Origin: Bacillus sp. OV166
GTDB lineage: Bacteria; Bacillota; Bacilli; Bacillales; Cytobacillaceae
NCBI RefSeq assembly: GCF_900177675.1
Contig: NZ_FXWM01000001.1
Span: forward strand, 2,551,001-2,615,000
Length of the DNA: 64,000 nt
Direction: 5' to 3'
In this document: in pieces, positions 16,961 to 26,454 of the stretch
Layout: every line of letters begins with the position of its first letter
How positions within the stretch are numbered: position 1 is the stretch's first letter
Position numbers and translations under genes: made by a program
The notes under the pieces: model-generated
The model's database searches: none
Told to the model about the DNA's origin: nothing
What the model saw: the letters and a program-made list of their open reading frames with translations, nothing else

Positions 16961-19035
16961 GTCCATGATTTATTTTTTTTCATCTCAAAGTAGGTGTCTA
17001 GTACTCGGCGGCCAATTTTCAGGTTTGCTCGGTTGTCTTTCTTTCCCTGATATGCCCATGGAACAATAACAGCCATGGCGATTTCTGGATTCGAACTAGG
17101 GGCGTAGCTAACCAAGCTTAGGTTCATTACGGGAGGAGGTTCCTTACCAAACCTATATCGCTCCGGCCCGTCATAAAAGGCTTCAGCTGTGCCTGTTTTA
17201 CCAGCAGGTGAGTAGGGTGCAGTGCTGAAGTACTTATAGGCCGTACCGCCACGTTCTTGCATGACCTTTTTAAAACCTAATCGGACACGGTACATCCAAT
17301 CTGGATTCACATCAATCGTGTTTAAGACGGTTGGAGAGATTTCTTGTACAACAGGACCTAGTTCATCTTTCCCTTCCTTTGGTTCAAGCATTTGTTTGAC
17401 CACATGTGGCTGCATTCGATATCCACCATTCGCAATTGTTGAAACATATTGTACCAACTGCATGGCGGAATAGGTATCATATTGTCCAATCACAAGGTCA
17501 AGCAAATATCCGGGCAAGTGGCTCTGACCTTTAAATCCGGTTTGTTCATTTGGTAAATCAATTCCAGTTCTTGATCCGAGACCAAACGAAGCAAATGAGT
17601 TTCTAATCGTGTCAAAAGCCTTCGCGTTAATATTTAAGGGTTTATCATATTCATAATGCCCTTTTCCAATTCTAATTGCCGTATGAAACATATAAACGTT
17701 AGAAGATAATTTTAGGGCATTAATTTCGTTTAACTTTCCTAAGTAGGCATACGATTTTTTGAGAGGAGTAGCTTGAATTTTTAAACCTTTATCATCAAAA
17801 ACAGTTCCGGGGCAAATTACACCTGTTTTATAACCAGTCAAAATCGTGGCACCCTTGACAGTCGAACCCACGTTATACGTGGTGGTAAAGGTCCCGAGGG
17901 CATCATCTTCCATTTCAATTCTGCCAGTTTGTTTGTTTCTGTCGATTTTTTTACCTGACATGGCTAAAACTTCACCTGTTTTTGGATTCATTAAGACAAC
18001 ATAGGCACGGTCAGTGAAAAAAGTACCAGGATATCTTTTAGCTGCCCAAAGCTCCTCCTCTATGATCCGATCAACTTTCATTTGCAAATCCATATCAATG
18101 CTTAAGACAAGGTCTTTTCCCTTTTTTCCTTTTGATAAGGGATGATTTTCAATTATATTGCCTGTTTTATCCGTTACATTTTTTAATTTTGATTTATAGC
18201 CGTGAAGAACATCTTCATACTGCCATTCAAGTTGGCTTTTGCCAACACGATCATTACGGCTGTAATCCCGAGCCAAGAAATATTCCAATTGTTCAGCTGG
18301 CAGCCCTTCATCTGATTTGGTGACTTTTCCTAACACAGACTTTAAGGTCCGGTCAAACGCATAGGACCTCTCCCAGTCGGTAGTAGTATCCACTCCGGGA
18401 AGGGATTGAAGATTTTCGCTCACAACGGCCAATTCTTTAGGGGTAACTCCTTCATTTTTAATAATTTGTGTTGTAAATTTGTACCCACTATTGAACTCTT
18501 TAAAAAGTGCAAGTACCTCAAGTCTATCTTTATTTATTTCCTTTAATTCTTCAGGTGTTATGCGCTCTAATTTTAACTGATAAATATCCCAGTCTGTTAA
18601 TTTTTTTGCATAATATAATTCCATTTCATTCTTTGTGATTTTGGCATTAGCACGCTCAGGATTATTCATAATCCAGAAATCAAGTTTATCCCTTTCGGTG
18701 ACCTTATCTGTTTTTTTATTGATTAGTTTTGCTAATTTTTCAGCGGTTTCAAGCATTTGTTGTTGGCTATATCCCTCGTTCGTGTAACTGATCGCATTCT
18801 TTGGTACATTATCAACGATGATCCTGTAATCCCGATCAAGTATTTTTCCTCTTGGGACAGGATTACTGACCGTTACATCTTCTTTTCTTTCTAAATCCCT
18901 TTTAAAATTTTCACCATACACGATTTGCACAAAGCCAAGCCGCAGGATTAAAACAGAAAATAGTAAAAAAACACTAAAAAAAATGATATTTAACCGAAAG
19001 GGGAAGTGAGACTTCTTCTTTTTCTGTTTATCCAA
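16948..19035 (-). CDS. pbpA: Class B penicillin-binding protein (PbpA/PbpH type), transpeptidase
   Basis: 695 residues. A short basic cytoplasmic tail and one membrane anchor (about residues 15-38) are followed by a PBP dimerisation domain beginning PRGKILDRDYRIIV and a transpeptidase domain. Active-site motifs are Ser391-TV-Lys394, Ser444-S-Asn446 and KTG at 613-615. It cross-links peptidoglycan outside the membrane, and this type acts in side-wall elongation of rods. Length and motifs fit both PbpA and PbpH of Bacillus; I cannot separate the paralogues. Monocistronic, with a terminator on its stop codon. Confidence 0.92.
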   Translation of the reverse strand: MDKQKKKKSHFPFRLNIIFFSVFLLFSVLILRLGFVQIVYGENFKRDLERKEDVTVSNPVPRGKILDRDYRIIVDNVPKNAISYTNEGYSQQQMLETAEKLAKLINKKTDKVTERDKLDFWIMNNPERANAKITKNEMELYYAKKLTDWDIYQLKLERITPEELKEINKDRLEVLALFKEFNSGYKFTTQIIKNEGVTPKELAVVSENLQSLPGVDTTTDWERSYAFDRTLKSVLGKVTKSDEGLPAEQLEYFLARDYSRNDRVGKSQLEWQYEDVLHGYKSKLKNVTDKTGNIIENHPLSKGKKGKDLVLSIDMDLQMKVDRIIEEELWAAKRYPGTFFTDRAYVVLMNPKTGEVLAMSGKKIDRNKQTGRIEMEDDALGTFTTTYNVGSTVKGATILTGYKTGVICPGTVFDDKGLKIQATPLKKSYAYLGKLNEINALKLSSNVYMFHTAIRIGKGHYEYDKPLNINAKAFDTIRNSFASFGLGSRTGIDLPNEQTGFKGQSHLPGYLLDLVIGQYDTYSAMQLVQYVSTIANGGYRMQPHVVKQMLEPKEGKDELGPVVQEISPTVLNTIDVNPDWMYRVRLGFKKVMQERGGTAYKYFSTAPYSPAGKTGTAEAFYDGPERYRFGKEPPPVMNLSLVSYAPSSNPEIAMAVIVPWAYQGKKDNRANLKIGRRVLDTYFEMKKNKSWTRVP

Positions 19036-19307
19036 ATTGCCTGCACATCCTTTTTACAGAACAAAAATGTTTACATATATATCCTACCCATTTGTAAATA
19101 ATGGTATGAAAATTGTTCTAATTCTTTAACTGATGGGATCATTTATCGACAGTATTTATGTTTCTATGAATTTTTTGTCTATAAAAAAAATTTCTAATTT
19201 TTTCCCATATTTGAAATTTTAATTTATAATAAATTGGGATGTGGTTGTTTTCTTGAACGAACATCTTTAGAAGCAGAAAAAGAGATTGATTAGGAGGTCT
19301 GTATATT

Positions 19308-20840
19308 ATGGAACAGAAAGTGATTGATCCAGCTGTACAAAGGGCAATAGCTCAATTTAAGAGTTTGGATGTAAAAATCACCCATTTTTCAAGTATCATC
19401 GGTTTGGCTGATTGGGATCAAAAGGTCATGGCACCGAAAAAAGGTAGAAGTATCTTTGCCAAGGCAACTGGCACACTAAGGACGGAAATTTTTAAACTCT
19501 CTGTCTCTCAGGAAATGGGCGACTTGCTAGCGGAACTAACTCTTCCTGACAACTTTGATTTATTAGATGAAGTAACAAAAGCAAGAGTTAGAGAATATAG
19601 AGCGTACTACCAAAAATCGAAGAGCATTCCTGCTGACCTTTTTCAGGAATATAGCATTCTAACAGCTCAGGCAAATGATGCCTGGGAAGAAGCTAGGGAA
19701 AACAATGAATTTGCCTGCTTCCTCCCTTATTTAGAAAAAATCGTTGAGTACAAACGGAAATTTGTTGAAATATATGGATATGTTGACCACCCATACGATG
19801 CGCTCTTGGATGAATTTGAACCTGGATTAACCGTTAAGAGACTGGACCCGCTATTTGCCAAGTTAAGAGATTCTAGTGTTAAACTATTAGAACGTATTCA
19901 ACAAAAGGGAAAGCGGACACAGGCGGAAATTTTTGATCAATCGTTTGCAATTGAAAGACAAAAAGAATTTAATCGCTTTATCTTGCCTATCATTGGTTTT
20001 GACCTTGAGGCAGGCAGGTTGGATGAAACGGTCCATCCGTTTGCCCAAACCGTTAATACTGGAGATGTACGGTTAACAACTCGTTATTTAGAAAGAAACG
20101 TCCGGTCCGCACTATTCGGTACAATTCATGAAGCGGGACATGGAATCTATGAACAGCATATCAGCCCTGATTATGAGGAATCCGTTCTCCAAAGCGGGGC
20201 ATCTTTCGGAATCCATGAATCGCAATCGAGGTTTTTAGAAAATATGGTCGGCCGCAGCAAGGCTTTCTGGATATACTTTTACCCTAAACTGCAGGAGTAT
20301 TTTCCGAAACAGCTCGAAACTATTTCTGTGGATGAATTTTATCGGGCGGTTAATAGTGTGAAACCCTCATTTATCCGTGTAGAAGCGGATGAGTTAACGT
20401 ATAATTTGCATATTATGCTTCGTTATGAAATCGAAAAGGCATTAATAAGCGGTGAGATCGAAGCGAAAGACCTTCCGACTGTCTGGAACCAGAAAATGCA
20501 GGATTACCTTGGTGTAACACCAAGTACTGATTCAGAAGGCGTACTCCAAGATGTTCATTGGTCATTTGGCGGTATTGGCTATTTTCCGTCCTATTCATTA
20601 GGAAATCTCTATGCAGCGCAGATCCTCGTGACAATTCAAAGAGAACTTCCAGAATTCTACAATCATATCGAAAACGGAAGATTTGACCTGATTCAAGATT
20701 GGTTAAAAGAAAATATTCATCAGTACGGGAAGCTTTACACCCCAAATGAATTGATTGTAAAGGTAACGGGTGAGGAATTAAACGCCGAATACCTGGTCGA
20801 ATACCTTGAGAAAAAATATGCAGAGGTTTACGAATTGTAA
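19308..20840 (+). CDS. ypwA: M32-family metallocarboxypeptidase (Taq type)
   Basis: 510 residues, the usual size for M32. The zinc-binding HEAGH motif is at residues 274-278 (GTIHEAGHGIYEQ), with a downstream ESQSRFLENMVGRS region supplying the third ligand. It is a mostly helical cytoplasmic enzyme that removes C-terminal residues from peptides. The ATG has a TTAGGAGG ribosome site. Monocistronic. It corresponds to Bacillus YpwA. Confidence 0.93.
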   Translation: MEQKVIDPAVQRAIAQFKSLDVKITHFSSIIGLADWDQKVMAPKKGRSIFAKATGTLRTEIFKLSVSQEMGDLLAELTLPDNFDLLDEVTKARVREYRAYYQKSKSIPADLFQEYSILTAQANDAWEEARENNEFACFLPYLEKIVEYKRKFVEIYGYVDHPYDALLDEFEPGLTVKRLDPLFAKLRDSSVKLLERIQQKGKRTQAEIFDQSFAIERQKEFNRFILPIIGFDLEAGRLDETVHPFAQTVNTGDVRLTTRYLERNVRSALFGTIHEAGHGIYEQHISPDYEESVLQSGASFGIHESQSRFLENMVGRSKAFWIYFYPKLQEYFPKQLETISVDEFYRAVNSVKPSFIRVEADELTYNLHIMLRYEIEKALISGEIEAKDLPTVWNQKMQDYLGVTPSTDSEGVLQDVHWSFGGIGYFPSYSLGNLYAAQILVTIQRELPEFYNHIENGRFDLIQDWLKENIHQYGKLYTPNELIVKVTGEELNAEYLVEYLEKKYAEVYEL

Positions 20841-20873
20841 ACTATTTAAGTTTATTAAACATTCAAACTCACA

Positions 20874-20902
20874 TTGACAATAAACTTGAATTATATTATA
20901 GT
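20874..20902 (+). promoter_or_regulatory. Sigma-A promoter of the manganese riboswitch transcript
   Basis: TTGACA at 20874-20879 and TATAGT at 20897-20902, separated by exactly 17 bases. It starts the leader that carries the riboswitch below. Confidence 0.85.
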
Positions 20903-20924
20903 ATGAGTAATTAAATATTTCCTT

Positions 20925-21085
20925 TTTAAAGGGGAGTAGCTGCTACAATAAAGTCGTCATTCCGAGAATTCAATTCTCCGGCTTTATTGGCAACATTTAC
21001 GTTGTTAGCAAGACCTTTACTGTACTGTAAAGGTCTTTTTGTGTTTTTTTAGGCCTTTACTGTAACCAGTAAAGGCCTATTTTTA
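20925..21085 (+). promoter_or_regulatory. yybP-ykoY manganese riboswitch with two tandem terminators
   Basis: The leader has the conserved blocks of the yybP-ykoY aptamer: GGGGAGTAGC at 20931, TCGTCATTCCGAG, a GGCAACATTTACGTTGTT hairpin, and AGCAAGACC near 21013-21021. The closing stem pairs TAAAGG with CCTTTA, and the same CCTTTA is part of terminator 1 (GACCTTTAC / GTAAAGGTC), so manganese binding would favour read-through. A second terminator with nearly the same stem (AGGCCTTTACTG / CAGTAAAGGCCT, about 21052-21075) follows. The gene controlled is the TerC protein at 21137. Confidence 0.9.
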
Positions 21086-21136
21086 TGGCGTAAGGGAGTA
21101 TTTTAAAAAAAACAAACTTTTGAGGAGGAAACATTC

Positions 21137-21925
21137 ATGGACTTAACTCTGTTACTCGAATACGGCTGGGTGTTAATTATCTTGGTGGCATTAGAAGGTC
21201 TGTTAGCTGCCGACAACGCATTAGTACTTGCAATTATGGTTAAACAATTACCCGAAGAAAAACGTAAGAAGGCATTATTTTATGGTTTAGCAGGAGCCTT
21301 TGTGTTCCGCTTTGCTTCCTTGTTTGTGATTTCGTTTCTGGTTGATGTATGGCAGGTTCAAGCAATTGGGGCACTTTATTTACTGTTTATGGCTGGAAAT
21401 CATATTTTCCGTAAGGTAATCAAAGGGAAGGCAACAGAGGATAAAGAGGAGAAGAAAGGATCAAAAAAAAGCAGCTTTTGGATGACAGTATTAAAAGTCG
21501 AAGTGGCTGACATTGCTTTTGCGGTTGATTCGATTCTTGCTGCGGTCGCTATGGCAGTTGCTTTACCAGACACACCACTTCCAAATATCGGTGGTCTGGA
21601 TGGTGGTAAATTCTTAGTTATTTTCGCCGGCGGGATTATTGGTCTAATTATTATGAGGTTTGCAGCAAATCAGTTTGTAAAGCTTTTAGAAAAACGTCCA
21701 GGTCTGGAAATTGCAGCTTTTACGATTGTTGGCTGGGTTGGTGTGAAGCTAGCAGTTTACACCTTATCACATCCTGCATTGGCTATTTTAAGCGAGGAAT
21801 TTGCGCATTCAATGGGATGGAAAGTAACCTTCTATGTTGTGTTGGTAGGTATTGCTGCCGCAGGTTGGTTTTTCTCCAAAGACAACAGCACAGAACCAAT
21901 GAGAAAAGAACAAGAGACTTTATAA
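21137..21925 (+). CDS. ykoY: TerC-family membrane protein (YkoY type), manganese exporter-like
   Basis: 262 residues with about seven to eight transmembrane helices. TerC signatures are EGLLAADNALVLAIMV near the N-terminus and VADIAFAVDSILAA in the middle; the paired acidic residues in these helices are conserved in the LysE/TerC group. Proteins of this family under a yybP-ykoY riboswitch export Mn2+ or load it onto secreted enzymes. The strong riboswitch directly upstream supports a manganese role. Followed by a terminator. Confidence 0.93.
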   Translation: MDLTLLLEYGWVLIILVALEGLLAADNALVLAIMVKQLPEEKRKKALFYGLAGAFVFRFASLFVISFLVDVWQVQAIGALYLLFMAGNHIFRKVIKGKATEDKEEKKGSKKSSFWMTVLKVEVADIAFAVDSILAAVAMAVALPDTPLPNIGGLDGGKFLVIFAGGIIGLIIMRFAANQFVKLLEKRPGLEIAAFTIVGWVGVKLAVYTLSHPALAILSEEFAHSMGWKVTFYVVLVGIAAAGWFFSKDNSTEPMRKEQETL

Positions 21926-21950
21926 TTATTATTTCTTTTTAAGCCTTATA

Positions 21951-21982
21951 AAAGGCAGACTATGATTGTCTGCCTTTTATTA
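21951..21982 (+). terminator. Terminator of ykoY
   Basis: AAAGGCAGAC pairs with GTCTGCCTTT, followed by TATTATTATT. Confidence 0.88.
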
Positions 21983-22118
21983 TTATTCCTACCTAAGAAT
22001 ATACATTTTTGAGATACTTTTCAAAGTCTCAGTGATAGTATAGACAGTAAAGGCTTAAACTAAGAGCACCTATTAATCGTACAATCACAAATCCTATTTG
22101 CCTGAGAGGTTTAAGTTG

Positions 22119-22790
22119 ATGAATTTAAAAACGTATCTTGTTATTGCCTTTAGCATTAGTGTTGTTTCCATAATTGGCTTTAGTTTGATATCCTTATTAA
22201 TAAGTGATCAGAAAATCATCCATTTTGACCGTACCGTAATTGATATGGTTCAAGGGTCTGAAACATTGGTTCTTACAAATGTGATGAAAATTTTTACGTT
22301 TATTGGTTCTGCCCCTTTTGTCATTGTTCTTAGTCTTTTTCTGTTATTTTTTCTCTATAAAGTACTTCATCATCGCTTTGAATTAATATTGTTTGCTGCG
22401 GCAATCACGGGATCTGCGATATTAAATGGTATCTTAAAGCAGTTTTTTCAAAGAGTCCGTCCTGATTTCCATCGTTTAATTGATATTGAAGGCTATAGTT
22501 TTCCAAGTGGACATGCGATGAATGCTTTTACGGTTTATGGGATTCTTTCGTTTTTATTATGGCGTCATATTCCAAGCAGGTTTGGCAGAGGTGTGTTAAT
22601 CTCCGTAAGCATGGTAATGATTTTAGCAATTGGAATCAGTCGAATTTATTTAGGTGTCCATTATCCAAGCGATATAATTGGCGGCTATTTTGCAAGTGGG
22701 TTCTGGATTACAACGGCGATTTTGTTTTTTCAATATTACCAAGAGAAACGTTATGATAAGAAGAAACAAAGAGAAAAGGGTATTGCATGA
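22119..22790 (+). CDS. PAP2-family membrane phosphatase
   Basis: 223 residues with six hydrophobic segments. The three PAP2 motifs are complete: KQFFQRVRP, then FPSGHAMNAF, then SRIYLGVHYPSD, giving the catalytic His pair and Arg. It should remove phosphate from a lipid such as phosphatidate, phosphatidylglycerophosphate or undecaprenyl-pyrophosphate. It is 19 bp from the PssA-type gene, so a role in phospholipid metabolism is reasonable. I chose the ATG at 22119 (GAGAGG upstream) over an earlier TTG. Confidence 0.88.
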   Translation: MNLKTYLVIAFSISVVSIIGFSLISLLISDQKIIHFDRTVIDMVQGSETLVLTNVMKIFTFIGSAPFVIVLSLFLLFFLYKVLHHRFELILFAAAITGSAILNGILKQFFQRVRPDFHRLIDIEGYSFPSGHAMNAFTVYGILSFLLWRHIPSRFGRGVLISVSMVMILAIGISRIYLGVHYPSDIIGGYFASGFWITTAILFFQYYQEKRYDKKKQREKGIA

Positions 22791-22809
22791 TTATCTTAAT
22801 TAGTATGGA

Positions 22810-23511
22810 GTGATACATATCATCAGAAACAGTATTCCTAATTTATTTACGATTTCTAATTTATTTTTTGGATTTTTATCAATTATGTATTCTGCCCAAG
22901 GGGATTACAAAAACGCAGCCATTTTAATTTTGATAGGAATGATGCTCGATAGCATGGATGGCCGAATTGCAAGAATGTTACGGGTGGATAGTGAATTGGG
23001 GAAAGAATTAGACTCTTTAGCGGATGTGGTTACCTTCGGGGTAGCACCAGCCATGATGGCATATTATTCCTACTTCTCTGAATTTGGGGTAGCAGGCATG
23101 GCCATTTCTGGTCTATTTCCTTTATTCGGTGCCTATCGGTTAGCTCGTTTTAATATTAATGCGGTTAAATCATCCAATAAGTATTTTACTGGTGTCCCAA
23201 TAACGGCTGCAGGTGGATTGTTAACACTTCTTACCTTGTTCCACGGGAAAATGCCAGCGATTATCCTTCCATTTGCCTTTTTTATTCTGTGCTACTTGAT
23301 GGTCAGTACCATTAAAATTCCTAGCCTAAAGGATATCCCGCTGCCAAAATACGGAATTATCGTCACACTATTTTTGGGATACGCCATATACCTTGTCTTT
23401 AAAAAAGAACAGCACCGCTTTCCATACTTCATATACGTAGCAATACCGCTTTATATAGCTTTTATTGGCTACCAATTAGTTCGGAACAAAAGAAAAAATA
23501 GTCCAAAATAA
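22810..23511 (+). CDS. pssA: CDP-diacylglycerol-serine O-phosphatidyltransferase
   Basis: 233 residues, integral membrane. The CDP-alcohol phosphotransferase motif D-G-x2-A-R-x8-G-x3-D-x3-D is present in MDGRIARMLRVDSELGKELD followed by SLAD. It makes phosphatidylserine, the precursor of phosphatidylethanolamine. No psd gene is adjacent. The start is unclear: the open GTG at 22810 lies inside a GGAGTGAT ribosome-site-like string, so the true start may be a few codons later at a rare codon. Confidence 0.88.
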   Translation: MIHIIRNSIPNLFTISNLFFGFLSIMYSAQGDYKNAAILILIGMMLDSMDGRIARMLRVDSELGKELDSLADVVTFGVAPAMMAYYSYFSEFGVAGMAISGLFPLFGAYRLARFNINAVKSSNKYFTGVPITAAGGLLTLLTLFHGKMPAIILPFAFFILCYLMVSTIKIPSLKDIPLPKYGIIVTLFLGYAIYLVFKKEQHRFPYFIYVAIPLYIAFIGYQLVRNKRKNSPK

Positions 23512-23515
23512 AGAA

Positions 23516-23584
23516 GGGTGTCAGGCACCATGTGAAATTTTCACATGGTGCCTGACACCCTATTTCTATTTCTATTTCTATTTC
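23516..23584. repeat. Perfect 22-bp inverted repeat plus TATTTC tandem hexamers
   Basis: The arms at 23516-23537 and 23539-23560 are exact reverse complements with one central base. Each arm begins GGGTGTCAGGCACC. Right of it, TATTTC is repeated four times (23561-23584). It sits between the convergent pssA and qoxD genes and would act as a strong bidirectional terminator. The GGTGCCTGACACC core also occurs at 4157 inside a gene, and I recognise it as a repeat scattered in Bacillus-type genomes. Confidence 0.85.
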
Positions 23585-23589
23585 CATAC

Positions 23590-23883
23590 TTACATTCCAA
23601 ACGACATGACCCAAATGGATCCAGCAACGGTTACGAAGGCAATGAAGAAGCCGTAGATGACGTTGATGATCTGGGATTTTCCGTCTTCCCCTTCGTTCAT
23701 ATGCATGAACATATATAATTGAAGGGCAGCTTGGATTACAGCTAAAGTGCCTATAATCCAAACGATGGTTGTAAAAGGAAGAGAGGTTTTTAGTGCCACA
23801 CCAAGTGCAGCAAAGGTTAGTACTAATGACATGATGAAACCTAACACGTGTGTAAGTGGAAACCCTTTGGTATTTTTAGCCAT
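23590..23883 (-). CDS. qoxD: Heme-copper quinol oxidase subunit IV
   Basis: 97 residues from the ATG at 23883, with three transmembrane helices (FIMSLVLTFAALGVAL, TIVWIIGTLAVIQAALQLYMF, VIYGFFIAFVTVAGSIWVM). This is the small subunit of the cytochrome aa3-type menaquinol oxidase and helps assembly. Its start overlaps the qoxC stop (TAATG). A longer frame to 23952 has no support. Confidence 0.92.
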   Translation of the reverse strand: MAKNTKGFPLTHVLGFIMSLVLTFAALGVALKTSLPFTTIVWIIGTLAVIQAALQLYMFMHMNEGEDGKSQIINVIYGFFIAFVTVAGSIWVMSFGM

Positions 23884-24488
23884 TATGACACCATCCTTGC
23901 TAAATACACAAATGTGAAAATAAAAATCCATACAACATCTAAAAAGTGCCAATATAGACCGATAATAAATGTTTTACGGGCAGTTACAGGTGTTAAACCT
24001 CTTTTTAATATTTGAATAATCACCATTGTTGCCCAGCCGATACCCATGCTCACGTGCAGTCCATGTGTACCAAGTAATACAAAGAAGCTAGATAGAAAAG
24101 CACTAGTTTGCATTGTTGCTCCTTCGTGAACATAATGGATGAACTCCGTTATCTCCATGAATACGAAGCCAGCACCAAGTAGAAGGGTAATAATAAACCA
24201 TAATAATAGACCATTACGATTATGGCGACGCATCTCATAGATCGCAAGACCGCAAGTAAAACTACTTGTTAATAAAAGAATGGTTTCGATCATTACATCT
24301 TTTATTTCAAAAAGGTCCTTTGGTGTGGGACCACCAGCATACCTTGCATTTAATACAGAAAAGACCGCAAAGAGAGTTCCAAAGAGGACAATCTCAGCTC
24401 CTAAGAAAATCCAGAATCCTAGAATATTCATCCGGTTCTGTTCAGTTTGATATTCGAGTGGTAAGGCTGTGTTTACATTAGCCGACAT
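23883..24488 (-). CDS. qoxC: Heme-copper quinol oxidase subunit III
   Basis: 201 residues with five transmembrane helices. It has the subunit III motif FLSSFFVLLGTHGLHVSMG and the conserved Glu in helix 3-4 (FMEITEFIHYV). It overlaps qoxB by 11 bases and qoxD by one, so the four genes are translated as one coupled operon. Confidence 0.94.
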   Translation of the reverse strand: MSANVNTALPLEYQTEQNRMNILGFWIFLGAEIVLFGTLFAVFSVLNARYAGGPTPKDLFEIKDVMIETILLLTSSFTCGLAIYEMRRHNRNGLLLWFIITLLLGAGFVFMEITEFIHYVHEGATMQTSAFLSSFFVLLGTHGLHVSMGIGWATMVIIQILKRGLTPVTARKTFIIGLYWHFLDVVWIFIFTFVYLARMVS

Positions 24489-26454
24489 GGCTGTTCCCCC
24501 CTTTATCGACGTTACGCCATGCTTTTTCCGTTTCCTTTATTTCGTCAACTGTAACATGGAAGCCATCGTTATAATCGAACGAACGAATGATTAACCCAAT
24601 AATTATTCCAACAGTGGCTACAAGAGCCGCAATTTTCCATTCAAAGACAAGGAAGAACCCGGCGATGCCAAAGATAACCCCCATATAGATTGGTAAGCCG
24701 GAATTACTTGGCATATGGATTTCTTTAATTTCGTCGTCTTTCAGGGTCAATCCTACGTTATCCTTTTTCATATACCAGAAGGCATCAACAGATTTCACTT
24801 CAGGTAATTTCGCAAAGTTATAGAATGGAGGGGGTGAAGCAGTAGCCCATTCTAAGGTTCTTGCATCCCATGGGTCGTTTGAAATATTACGGTCCGCATA
24901 GCGTGCACTCCAATAAATGTTATAGCAAAGAGCACCAAATCCGATAGCTAAAATCACTGCGCCAATGGTAGATAACATGAATAATGGTGCATAGCCTGAT
25001 TCAGCTGAATACGTGTATGAACGGCGGACAGCACCGTTTAAGCCTAGGAAAAACATCGGCATAAACGTTAAGTTAAATCCAATCGTAAAGAACCAGAAAT
25101 GAATTTTACCGATTTTTTCATTTAGCATATGTCCGAACATTTTTGGCCACCAGTAATATAACCCGGCAAACACCGCAAACACAACACCAGGAATTAACAC
25201 ATAGTGGAAGTGAGCGACAAGGAATAGGGTATTGTGATATTGATAATCTGCAGCACCCATGGCAAGCATTACCCCAGTTACACCACCAATGATAAAGCAA
25301 GGAATGAATGCAAGCGCCCACAGCATCGCTGTTGTAAACTCGATTCGACCTTTTCTCATCGTGAATAACCAGTTAAACATTTTGACACCCGTTGGAATAG
25401 CAATCATCATCGTCGTAATGGAGAAAACAGAGTTGACTCCTGGTCCGGCTCCCATCGTAAAGAAGTGGTGAACCCAAACAAGCATACTTAATAACGCAAT
25501 TCCAACAATGGAGAATACCATTGATTTATAACCGAACAGCATTTTTCTAGAAAAGGTTGAAATAACCTCAGAGAACATCCCGAATGCTGGAAGAACAACG
25601 ATATATACTTCAGGGTGACCCCATAACCAGAATAAGTTGGCCCACATCATATCCATACCGCCACCGCTTAGGGTGAAGAAGTGCGTTCCAAAGATCCGGT
25701 CAAAGGTCATCAAGGCAAGTGCAACAGTGAAAATTGGAAAGGAAGCCACAATAATGACAGATGCAATGAATGAAGTCCAAGTAAACATTGGCATTTTCAT
25801 TAGTGTCATACCTTTAGTTCTCATTTTTAAGATAGTTACGATAAAATTAATTCCTGTCATTAACGTACCAATCCCGGCAATTTGCAGGGCAATAGCGTAA
25901 TAGTTATTTCCGATCCCAGGAGTAAATTCTTTACCTGCAAGAGGGAAGTAGGCTGTCCAGCCGGCATCCGGGGACCCTCCAATAACAAACGAAATATTAA
26001 ACAACATAGCACCACTAAAGAACAACCAGAAGCTTAGCGCGTTAAGTTGAGGGAATGCCACGTCACGCGCGCCAATTTGTAGCGGGATTACCACGTTCAT
26101 TAAACCAATTAATAATGGCATTGCCGCAAACAAAATCATGATCACACCGTGTGTGGTAAAAATTTCATTGTAATGCTGCGCATCTAAAAATTTCATCTCT
26201 GGACGAGAGGTTTGAGCCTTCATTAAAAGACCATCTACGCCTCCCCGGAAAAACATCAGCACACCAGAAAGGATGTACATAATCCCAATTCGTTTATGAT
26301 CAACGGTTGTTAACCATTCTCTCCAAAGCCATTTCCATTTCTTTAAATAGGTAACCCCTGCTACAATTCCTATCATTGTTAATAGAATAGCAATCTGAGA
26401 ACCTAGTATTAATGGGTTGCCGACAATAAAAAAGTCATGCCAATTAATGCCCAT
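24478..26454 (-). CDS. qoxB: Heme-copper quinol oxidase subunit I
   Basis: 658 residues, with about 14-15 transmembrane helices. It carries the heme a, heme a3 and CuB ligands: FTTHGVIMILFAAMP, WLWGHPEVYIVVLPAFGMFSE (CuB His and cross-linked Tyr), VHHFFT and VAHFHYVLIP. It reduces oxygen to water with electrons from menaquinol and pumps protons. I chose the ATG at 26454, which follows GGAGGTGA; the longer frame to 26541 runs back through qoxA. It overlaps qoxA by 11 bases. Confidence 0.95.
   Translation of the reverse strand: MGINWHDFFIVGNPLILGSQIAILLTMIGIVAGVTYLKKWKWLWREWLTTVDHKRIGIMYILSGVLMFFRGGVDGLLMKAQTSRPEMKFLDAQHYNEIFTTHGVIMILFAAMPLLIGLMNVVIPLQIGARDVAFPQLNALSFWLFFSGAMLFNISFVIGGSPDAGWTAYFPLAGKEFTPGIGNNYYAIALQIAGIGTLMTGINFIVTILKMRTKGMTLMKMPMFTWTSFIASVIIVASFPIFTVALALMTFDRIFGTHFFTLSGGGMDMMWANLFWLWGHPEVYIVVLPAFGMFSEVISTFSRKMLFGYKSMVFSIVGIALLSMLVWVHHFFTMGAGPGVNSVFSITTMMIAIPTGVKMFNWLFTMRKGRIEFTTAMLWALAFIPCFIIGGVTGVMLAMGAADYQYHNTLFLVAHFHYVLIPGVVFAVFAGLYYWWPKMFGHMLNEKIGKIHFWFFTIGFNLTFMPMFFLGLNGAVRRSYTYSAESGYAPLFMLSTIGAVILAIGFGALCYNIYWSARYADRNISNDPWDARTLEWATASPPPFYNFAKLPEVKSVDAFWYMKKDNVGLTLKDDEIKEIHMPSNSGLPIYMGVIFGIAGFFLVFEWKIAALVATVGIIIGLIIRSFDYNDGFHVTVDEIKETEKAWRNVDKGGNSHVG

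Noticed and set aside
25118..25900. ORFs on both strands inside qoxB
   Set aside because: They are frame shadows of the strongly conserved subunit I gene.
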